Assembly: GCA_964352615.1 (NCBI GenBank) | Contig: CAYGSG010000049.1 | Location: forward strand, 1-20,890 | Direction: 5' to 3' | DNA length: 20,890 bases | From: OFTM382 sp964352615 | GTDB taxonomy: Bacteria > Planctomycetota > Phycisphaerae > Phycisphaerales > UBA1924 | Shown: positions 15,855 to 20,890 of the stretch, piece after piece | Position numbering within the stretch: position 1 is the first letter of the stretch | Layout: each line of letters starts with the position of its first letter | Notes under the pieces: model-generated | Databases searched by the model: none | What the model saw: only the letters and a program-made list of their open reading frames with translations | What the model was told of the DNA's origin: nothing | Program-made: the position numbers and the translations under genes

Positions 15855-15863
15855 CACCTCCCT
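15855..15863 (-). promoter_or_regulatory. Strong ribosome binding site that points to an ATC start for the GH16 gene
   Basis: On the minus strand AGGGAGGTG is followed, six nt after its GGAGG core, by ATC at 15850-15848 in the GH16 reading frame. No ATG, GTG or TTG lies in frame between the upstream stop (15875-15877) and GTG 15823, which is about 34 nt from the GGAGG core. Confidence 0.7.
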
Positions 15864-15964
15864 AGGGCAGACCATCAAGAGCGCGAACCGAGGCCACCGA
15901 TCGCCCGCAGCCCCGTTCTGAGTGTACTCGCGTTCGGCGTTGGAGCAAGAGCTTTCGCAGCCGC

Positions 15965-16004
15965 AAGACCACCAACACCGGCCCCCCGGGGTGTTGGCGG
16001 TCTT
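15965..16004 (-). terminator. Terminator hairpin after the FG-GAP/VCBS protein gene
   Basis: Read on the minus strand, AAGACCGCCAACACC pairs with GGTGTTGGTGGTCTT (15 bp with one G-U pair, 10-nt GC-rich loop), beginning 33 nt after the stop codon at 16037. The U-rich end is only TCTT. Confidence 0.65.
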
Positions 16005-16036
16005 GATGGACTTGGACCGCGGGTCTCGAACGCTGC

Positions 16037-17665
16037 TTACGGGCACGGCCCGATGAGCCCAAGCAGGGCGAGGAAATCACCGAAGCTGATCATGCCGTCG
16101 TTGCCCGGTGTGCCGAAGTCGTCGGCAATGTCGCCGAGACAACGGGTGGAGAACGACCAAGGCCCGTTGCTGGAGAGCGTCGTCCCGGCAATGTTCTGGG
16201 CTTCGACCTGCCAGTAGTAGCGGGTGTTGTTTTGCAGCAGGCCGATGGGCAGGTTGAACGAAGTGGCTGTGATTGCGGTCTGTTCCAGAACGACCATGTT
16301 GAAGCCGGGATCGAGAGCGATCGTGAGCGTGTAGGTGTTGACGAAGCCATCGGCCCGAGTCCAACTGAGCGGGGCCGCACCGCCGCCACCGGGCCAGGAC
16401 TGCAGCACCTCGGGCAGGGGCAGACCAGAGGAGTTGTTGGGTACCGAGACAAGATCGAACGCACCGGGTGCGAAGGGGTCGGTCAGGTTCAGGCGGGTGT
16501 TGAGGAAGGTTGATGCGGGAAAGATAGACGAAATGGAGATCAGATCGGGTGTCGAGTTGCCATCGAGGTCCGCAAGAACTACGCCCGGCGAAGAAGGACT
16601 TCCCGAGCCCGCATTGCCGAAAAATATTGGAGGCTCGAACCCACCGGTGCTGTTGTTGATCAGCACCGATGTTGAAGCAGTGGCCGATTCATTGCCTACT
16701 GCAACATCAGGGTATCCGTCGCCATTCAAGTCAGCAATGGAAATCTGGGTTATATTGGGACTATTAGTCTGATAGGAAGCAAACGGTGAAAAACCACCGC
16801 CGCCATTGTTCAGCATAACATAAAGGGTAGACGGCCCAAAGACCAGATCGCTTGTTCCGTTCAAGTCCAGATCAGCAAGCGTCATCTCCCGAGTTGTCAA
16901 GTTTGCTGGTAACACTAGCAGATTCGCATCAGGCGTCAGATTTCCCAAACCATCGTTACGGTAGCGGAAAAGACGCTGTGTCGCTAAAGTGTTGTTGATC
17001 ATGCATGCAAGTACCAAATCAGTAGTCCCGTTGCCGTCGATATCCCCTGCAGCAATCGACCAAATCTGAGTCGCCTGGGACGGAGAGATGGCCTCAATCA
17101 GCGAGAAGATGCCCGCCCCGTCATTCTCGTAGATGAGCACTCGTCCTGTGTTTTCGTCACCAACGACCACATCTGGGAAGCCGTCGCCGGTAATGTCGCC
17201 GACATCTAACATTCGACACGAACCAAATCCCGAAGGCGCGGCATAGTCGGCACGAGCGGCAAAGGTTCCGTCGCCGTTGTTCAGCCACACCGAAACCCAG
17301 GAATCGTTAAACGACCGACTGATCACAATATCAGGAAATGTATCTCCGTTTAGATCGACAACGCGAATGCCACGATCCGAACTCGAAAGCCCCTTGTCAT
17401 ACAGCACCGGCGCGAGCAATCCGCCTTGACCATCATTCATGAACACGCCGATCCGATTGCCGCCTCGCACAACAACATCAATGTGCCCGTCGCCATTCAG
17501 ATCCCCGGCTGCCAAAGCACCGGGTGAGCCGCTCCATGATGTCCCGGAGGTCGGGGCCGCAATGTCAGTCCGCGGCCCAAAGCCCGCGAACTGAGCCGAT
17601 GCGAGACTGGCGCAGAGGGCAACCACGCTCGCAGTAGTGGGGAATGAAACGAATCTGCACATCAT
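16037..17665 (-). CDS. Secreted FG-GAP/VCBS repeat protein with a fibronectin-like domain and one dockerin-like module
   Basis: Two adjacent ATGs (17665, 17662) lie 5 and 8 nt after AAGGAG (17671-17676); the first is used, giving 542 residues. The signal peptide ends near CASLASAQ. About seven FG-GAP/VCBS repeats follow from residue 54: GDLNGDGHIDVVV, VDLNGDTFPDIVI, GDITGDGFPDVVV, GDIDGNGTTDLVL, ADLDLNGTSDLVF, ADLNGDGYPDVAV and ADLDGNSTPDLIS. Each holds a DxNGDGxxD calcium loop, so a seven-bladed integrin-like propeller is expected. A fibronectin III-like region (about 410-505, with YTLTIAL and RYYWQVEAQN) precedes a single module at 509-542, where the other intact proteins have two. The propeller-coding DNA is visibly richer in A and T than its surroundings. 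The likely role is extracellular binding or adhesion. Confidence 0.9.
   Translation of the reverse strand: MMCRFVSFPTTASVVALCASLASAQFAGFGPRTDIAAPTSGTSWSGSPGALAAGDLNGDGHIDVVVRGGNRIGVFMNDGQGGLLAPVLYDKGLSSSDRGIRVVDLNGDTFPDIVISRSFNDSWVSVWLNNGDGTFAARADYAAPSGFGSCRMLDVGDITGDGFPDVVVGDENTGRVLIYENDGAGIFSLIEAISPSQATQIWSIAAGDIDGNGTTDLVLACMINNTLATQRLFRYRNDGLGNLTPDANLLVLPANLTTREMTLADLDLNGTSDLVFGPSTLYVMLNNGGGGFSPFASYQTNSPNITQISIADLNGDGYPDVAVGNESATASTSVLINNSTGGFEPPIFFGNAGSGSPSSPGVVLADLDGNSTPDLISISSIFPASTFLNTRLNLTDPFAPGAFDLVSVPNNSSGLPLPEVLQSWPGGGGAAPLSWTRADGFVNTYTLTIALDPGFNMVVLEQTAITATSFNLPIGLLQNNTRYYWQVEAQNIAGTTLSSNGPWSFSTRCLGDIADDFGTPGNDGMISFGDFLALLGLIGPCP
16040..16141 (-). repeat. Single dockerin-like module in the FG-GAP/VCBS protein
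   Basis: One 34-residue copy in the TPGNDGMIS form, directly after the fibronectin-like region. There is no second copy or GGxPG linker. Confidence 0.9.
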
Positions 17666-17997
17666 CGTGTCTCCTTCCGCTCGTTCCGGGTTTCCATTAC
17701 AGCGCCATGCTGCAAAAAATGAACGGGCTTATAAGTAGGTGCGACCATCTTGGCTGACTCTGCCAAGTTTTCACGGTTTTTCTGCAAATCGTGCCGCGGA
17801 GCCATGCCAAGCGAAAACCCTTGGTCGCTTCTCGCCTCAACACCCGCCCTCTCCCCGCGCTACCACCCGCGAGCAGGCGGTGATCGGCTCTCCCGCTGGC
17901 ATCCGGGGGGGCCAACCACCCCCTACCATGCCCATTCTGGAAGGATGACCAGCCAAATTCGGGCCGCACTCAAGGCCCGGCACAGGAGCCCCGGCTG
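17666..17997. other. 332-bp divergent intergenic region
   Basis: This gap separates the minus-strand FG-GAP/VCBS gene from plus-strand lpdA and must hold both promoters. It contains an A/T-rich patch with the palindrome CTTATAAG (17728-17735), whose TATAAG could serve as a -10 on either strand, but I see no matching -35. It also holds the inverted repeat at 17749-17767. A small plus-strand frame (17750-17998, or from ATG 17945) ends in TGATG overlapping the lpdA start; its codon content does not look like a conserved protein. Confidence 0.6.
17749..17767. repeat. Inverted repeat in the divergent promoter region
   Basis: CTTGGC and GCCAAG are perfect six-base arms around a 7-nt centre (TGACTCT). 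TTTTCACGGTTTTT follows on the plus strand. No plus-strand gene ends here, so a terminator is unlikely and an operator is more plausible. Confidence 0.35.
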
Positions 17998-19539
17998 ATG
18001 GCCAAGCACTTCGACGTTCTCGTGATCGGTTCCGGCCCCGGCGGCTACGTGGGGGCCATCCGTGCTGCCCAGCTCGGGTACAAGGTCGGCATCATCGAGC
18101 GTGCCAAGCTCGGCGGCGTCTGCCTCAACTGGGGGTGCATCCCCTCGAAGGCCCTGCTCTCCAATGCCGAGCTGATGGACAAGCTCGCCCACCAGGACGA
18201 CTGGGGGCTCCAGATCAAGGGCGAGGTCGGTTTCGACTGGTCGAAGGTCATCGGCCGAAGCCGCGATGTCGCGGGCAAGCTCAACGCGGGCATCGGCTAC
18301 CTGATGAAGAAGAACAAGATCGAGCACATCGTGGGCTCGGGCAAGATCACCGCGGCCGCCAAGAACGGCAAGCCGTGCAGCGTCGAGGTCTACGACTGCG
18401 AGGTGCAGGAAGAGCGCACCGATGCGCCTGCCAAGCCCGCGGCCAAGGCCCGCGAGACGGTGACCGCGACCAACGTCATCATCGCGACGGGCTCGGTGGC
18501 GCGGGACCTGCCCTTTGCCAAGTTCGGCTCTTCCGACAAGATCTGGGGCGCGCGCGAGGCGATGTACAACAAGGAGAAGCCGGGCAAGCTGATCGTCGTC
18601 GGCTCGGGCGCGATCGGTATGGAGTTCGGCTACTTCTACCACTCGTTCGGCACGGATGTCACCGTCGTCGAGATGCTGGACCGCATCCTGCCCGTCGAAG
18701 ATGAAGAAGTCTCGACCGCCATGCTCAAGCACTTCAAGAAGGCGGGCATGAACTTCAAGACCGGGTTCGTCACAACCAAGGTCGACACGAGCGGCAAGGG
18801 CGTGAAGGTCACCATCGCCCCGTTCAAAGATGGAAAGGCCGATGAATCCAAGACTGAAGTTCTCGAGGGCGACCGCGTGCTCTTGGCGATCGGTGTGAAG
18901 GGCCGAACCGACGGCCTGTGCGATGCGTCGCTCGGCCTGAAGATCGAGAAGGACCACGTCGTCACGGACTTCAAGCCGGGCGTGACGGTCAACGAGGCGA
19001 TCGATTACAAGACGAACCTGCCTGGTGTTTATGCGATCGGCGATGTCATCGGCCCGCCGTGGCTCGCGCACGTGGCGAGCGAGGAGGGGGTGCTGTGCGT
19101 CGAGCGCATCGCATGGCGCGACGGCAAAGAGAAGCACGAGCCGATCCCGATGGACTACTCGGTCATCCCGGGCTGCACGTACTGCCACCCGCAGGTGGCG
19201 AGCGTCGGGTTCACCGAGCGAGCGCTCAAGGAGAAGGGCCTCAAGAAGGGCACCGACTACGAGGTCGGCAAGTTCCCCTTCACCGCGCTGGGCAAGGCCA
19301 TCGCCACCCAGCACACTGAGGGCTTCTGCAAGATCATCCGCGGCCTGCCGCGGGGCGAGATCCTCGGCGCGCACATCATGGGCGACCAGGCGACCGAGCT
19401 CATCGCGGAGCTGAGCCTCGCACGCCGTCTGGAAGCGACGACCGAAGAAATCATCGCGACCGTCCACGCGCACCCGACGATGCACGAGAGCGTGCACGAG
19501 GCGGCCTTGGCGAGCGAGGGGCGCGTGATCAACGCCTAA
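17998..19539 (+). CDS. lpdA: Dihydrolipoyl dehydrogenase (E3)
   Basis: This flavoprotein reoxidises dihydrolipoamide on the E2 or H-protein subunits of 2-oxoacid dehydrogenase or glycine cleavage complexes, passing electrons through FAD to NAD+ in the cytoplasm. The FAD-binding GSGPGG is at residues 11-16, the redox disulfide in GGVCLNWGCIPSKAL at Cys42/Cys47, the NAD-binding VVGSGAIGMEFGYF near 200, the second FAD motif near GVYAIGDVIG, and the catalytic HPTMHE with His492 and Glu497. At 513 residues it is longer than the usual 460-480. The excess is partly an Ala/Lys/Pro-rich insert near residues 135-155 (EERTDAPAKPAAKARE) and extra sequence around 270-295. AGGAG (17984-17988) lies 9 nt before ATG 17998. 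No E1 or E2 gene adjoins it, so which complex it serves is not shown here. Confidence 0.97.
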   Translation: MAKHFDVLVIGSGPGGYVGAIRAAQLGYKVGIIERAKLGGVCLNWGCIPSKALLSNAELMDKLAHQDDWGLQIKGEVGFDWSKVIGRSRDVAGKLNAGIGYLMKKNKIEHIVGSGKITAAAKNGKPCSVEVYDCEVQEERTDAPAKPAAKARETVTATNVIIATGSVARDLPFAKFGSSDKIWGAREAMYNKEKPGKLIVVGSGAIGMEFGYFYHSFGTDVTVVEMLDRILPVEDEEVSTAMLKHFKKAGMNFKTGFVTTKVDTSGKGVKVTIAPFKDGKADESKTEVLEGDRVLLAIGVKGRTDGLCDASLGLKIEKDHVVTDFKPGVTVNEAIDYKTNLPGVYAIGDVIGPPWLAHVASEEGVLCVERIAWRDGKEKHEPIPMDYSVIPGCTYCHPQVASVGFTERALKEKGLKKGTDYEVGKFPFTALGKAIATQHTEGFCKIIRGLPRGEILGAHIMGDQATELIAELSLARRLEATTEEIIATVHAHPTMHESVHEAALASEGRVINA

Positions 19540-19551
19540 CGAGGCCTTTTT
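19534..19551 (+). terminator. Short candidate terminator at the end of lpdA
   Basis: GCCT and AGGC form a 4-bp stem with an AACG loop, overlapping the stop codon, followed by CTTTTT. The T tract is good but the stem is very short. Confidence 0.35.
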
Positions 19552-19618
19552 CGCTGGAATTCCTTGCGGCCGCGCGCCCTTAGCCAGTAATGTGGGACCC
19601 TCACCCGGAGGGACCGCC

Positions 19619-20029
19619 ATGCGATTCATGAGTCTTTGTGCGTGTGCGATGCTGAGCATCGCTGGACCGGCCGCGGCCGACATCATCACCGTCGATGACG
19701 ATCGAGCCGATCTGCCGACGGCGGACTTCACGGCTATCCAGGCCGCGCTCAATGCCGCCGTCAACGGCGACGAGATCGTCGTCTACCCAGGTATCTACGG
19801 CACTCCTGACTTCGGGCTGGATATGCGAGGCCTTCAAGTCCCTCTGCGCTCAACCGACCCGGACGATCCACTGGTTGTCGATGCCACACGGATCGAGCCA
19901 TCAAGATTCCAGGCCGTGAGGTTCAACGACAGCGACACCGCCGACGACCTCGGCTTGCTCAACCCCGACGGGCAAGTCAGCTTCGGCGACTTTCTCGCAC
20001 TGCTCGGCCTCGTCGGGCCGTGCATCTAG
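19619..20029 (+). CDS. Short secreted protein: beta-helix N-terminal fragment joined to a degraded dockerin-like module
   Basis: ATG 19619 is chosen: GGAGGG (19607-19612) lies 6 nt upstream and the product opens with a signal peptide (MRFMSLCACAMLSIAGPAAA). An in-frame ATG at 19592 is less likely. Of 136 residues, DIITVDDDRADLPTADF, IQAALNAAVNGDEIVVYPGIY and PLRSTDPDDPLVVDATRI match the opening of pectate-lyase-like right-handed beta-helix proteins, which normally run several hundred residues. Here the helix breaks off after FNDSDTAD, and the text passes straight into a dockerin-like module (DDLGLLNPDGQVSFGDFLALLGLVGPCI). The leading Cys-x-Gly is gone and the end is GPCI, not GPCP. The simplest reading is an internal deletion that kept the frame. 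Signals remain intact, so it may still be made and exported, but it could be a decaying gene. Confidence 0.75.
   Translation: MRFMSLCACAMLSIAGPAAADIITVDDDRADLPTADFTAIQAALNAAVNGDEIVVYPGIYGTPDFGLDMRGLQVPLRSTDPDDPLVVDATRIEPSRFQAVRFNDSDTADDLGLLNPDGQVSFGDFLALLGLVGPCI
19922..20026 (+). repeat. Degraded dockerin-like module
   Basis: FNDSDTADDLGLLNPDG replaces the usual Cys-x-GDIADDFGTxxxDG, while VSFGDFLALLGLVGPC is intact. Only the C-terminal Cys of the bracketing pair remains. Confidence 0.8.
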
Positions 20030-20040
20030 CCGATTCATCG

Positions 20041-20058
20041 CTGCCCAAGGCAGGTTCT
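20041..20058 (+). terminator. Weak candidate terminator after the beta-helix fragment gene
   Basis: CTGCC pairs with GGCAG (5 bp, 3-nt loop) 11 nt after the stop codon and is followed by GTTCT. Short stem and poor T tract. Confidence 0.25.
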
Positions 20059-20107
20059 AGGACCCAGCACATGGACCCCGTTCTTATGCGTTGGCCGTTC
20101 CAGACTC

Positions 20108-20136
20108 TTGTAACGAACCAGCGAACTCGGTAGCAT
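20108..20136 (+). promoter_or_regulatory. Candidate sigma-70-type promoter for the glycine-rich protein
   Basis: TTGTAA (20108-20113) and TAGCAT (20131-20136) are 17 nt apart, each matching four of six consensus bases. Transcription would start near 20143, leaving a leader of about 105 nt before ATG 20248. Confidence 0.35.
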
Positions 20137-20247
20137 CGTCACCTGCGAACGCTGCAGGGCGCACCCCATGCCCGCGTGAGGCGAGGTGGGCCATGCATCG
20201 GCGCTTGCTCGTCATTGCTGTCTGTCCGTTCACCCAGGAACCGAAAC

Positions 20248-20890
20248 ATGCCTTACCGTGTTTGTGCTGCTGCGCTGCTTGCGTTCGCCGGTGTTGCGAC
20301 CGCTCAGGATGTCTACGTCTTCAACACGACGACAGAAACGGTCACGCTCAATGGCCAGCCTACGAGCACCCTGTCGGGCTCGCCCATCCTGTTCCGGGGC
20401 TTCCTAGGCGGCATCGGGAACCGCTGGGTCGTGGATGGTGATGTCACGCTCACGAACGATGTGATCCAGTTCGTCGGCAACCTGCCCGCGTCGCTGTGGA
20501 TCGCAGGCAACCTTGTTGTCGACGAGACCTCCTCGATCTCTGCGAGCGCCATCGACACGACTCCCGGCGCAGGCGGCGGCAGCGGCGGGGCGGGTGGCAA
20601 TGGTGGTCTTGGAGGCATACGCGGCCCTGGCGGCATTGGTGGGAACGGGGGCTCGTCGGGCAACGGCGGGGCTCCGGGCTCTGGCGGGTTCTCCGCGATT
20701 CCCGGCTCCAACGGAAGCAGTGGAACACAGGGCGCGGTCGCGGGTCAAACCGGCTGGTTCGGGACCTCTGGCAGCACGGGCTTTGCTGGCGATGCGGGTT
20801 CTCCGGGAATTTCTCCGGGAGGATCCGGCGCCGTCGGTGGCGCCGGAGCGCCGAGCGCGGGCCAGGTGCCCAACGGCGGCGCGGGTGGGT
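20248..20890 (+). CDS. Glycine-rich (PGRS/collagen-like) secreted protein, 3' end beyond the window
   Basis: The frame opens at ATG 20248, with AGGAA (20236-20240) 7 nt before it, and stays open to the last base, giving at least 214 residues. A signal peptide (MPYRVCAAALLAFAGVATAQ) is followed by about 85 residues with short beta-strand phrases (VTLNGQPTSTL, WVVDGDVTLTNDVIQFVG, LWIAGNLVVDETSSISAS) that resemble the N-terminal region of beta-helix surface proteins. From about residue 108 the sequence becomes an irregular glycine-rich tract: GGSGGAGGNGG, GGIGGNGGSSGNGG, GSSGTQGAV and so on, mostly Gly with Ser, Ala, Asn and Pro. It is not a strict Gly-X-Y collagen repeat. Such tracts usually form extended surface or matrix structures. 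Whether it ends in a dockerin-like or VPAP tail cannot be seen. Confidence 0.85.
   Translation, partial: MPYRVCAAALLAFAGVATAQDVYVFNTTTETVTLNGQPTSTLSGSPILFRGFLGGIGNRWVVDGDVTLTNDVIQFVGNLPASLWIAGNLVVDETSSISASAIDTTPGAGGGSGGAGGNGGLGGIRGPGGIGGNGGSSGNGGAPGSGGFSAIPGSNGSSGTQGAVAGQTGWFGTSGSTGFAGDAGSPGISPGGSGAVGGAGAPSAGQVPNGGAGG

Noticed and set aside
7556..16004. Hairpins after tagged genes as integron attC sites, making the genes mobile cassettes
   Set aside because: The arms lack the GTTRRRY/RYYYAAC core pair, the hairpins are short and nearly symmetric, gene orientations differ, and no integrase is present. Terminators explain them better.
17923..19764. 613-codon open frame on the minus strand opposite lpdA, longer than lpdA itself
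   Set aside because: The plus strand encodes an unmistakable dihydrolipoyl dehydrogenase with all motifs. The antisense frame is rich in Arg, Asp, Ala and Leu as expected from mirrored GC-rich codons, and has no recognisable domain or ribosome binding site.
1..20890. tRNA, rRNA, insertion sequences, transposases, toxin-antitoxin or phage genes
   Set aside because: I looked for these on both strands and found no cloverleaf, rRNA-like stretch, terminal inverted repeats or recognisable protein motif.

Overview
The window looks like a chromosomal stretch from a GC-rich planctomycete, most likely of the class Phycisphaerae. Three things point there. A Cys-bracketed, dockerin-like C-terminal module (GDIADDFGT...DGMVSFGDFLALLGLIGPCP) recurs on one secreted protein after another. 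Two other secreted proteins end in a VPAP-type variant of the PEP-CTERM tail (VPAP, a hydrophobic stretch, RRRR). A pseudopilin-like protein carries the ADGHV tail motif common in planctomycetes. The taxonomic call is an inference; no rRNA or other marker gene is present.

Layout. Bases 1-3497 are an envelope/glycan block: the 3' part of an endonuclease/exonuclease/phosphatase-fold protein, an O-antigen ligase/polymerase-like membrane protein, and a convergent family 4 glycosyltransferase whose 3' end overlaps it. Bases 3543-17665 are a secretome island, mostly on the minus strand. In coordinate order it holds an FG-GAP protein, a large unrecognised secreted protein, a VPAP-tailed protein, a lamin-tail-like dockerin protein, a pseudopilin, a plus-strand lamin-tail-like VPAP protein, an endonuclease I-family nuclease, a GH16 glucanase-like enzyme and an FG-GAP/VCBS protein. 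Bases 17998-19539 encode dihydrolipoyl dehydrogenase (lpdA), the only housekeeping enzyme. After it come a short protein that looks like the two ends of a larger beta-helix protein joined together, carrying a degraded dockerin, and then the start of a very glycine-rich secreted protein that runs off the right edge.

How it fits together. Seven proteins with unrelated N-terminal parts share the same C-terminal module: two copies in five of them, one in a sixth, and one degraded copy in the seventh. This suggests a common surface-retention or assembly tag placed on enzymes that attack polysaccharide and DNA and on presumed binding proteins. The receptor is not in the window, and neither are an exosortase, a sortase or a cohesin. 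Several of these genes end about 30-34 nt before a strong GC-rich hairpin, so most appear to be separate transcription units. The most unusual points are the dense tag array, a 144-bp near-identical segment shared by two of the genes, an apparent ATC start codon on the GH16 gene, and the truncated beta-helix/dockerin gene.
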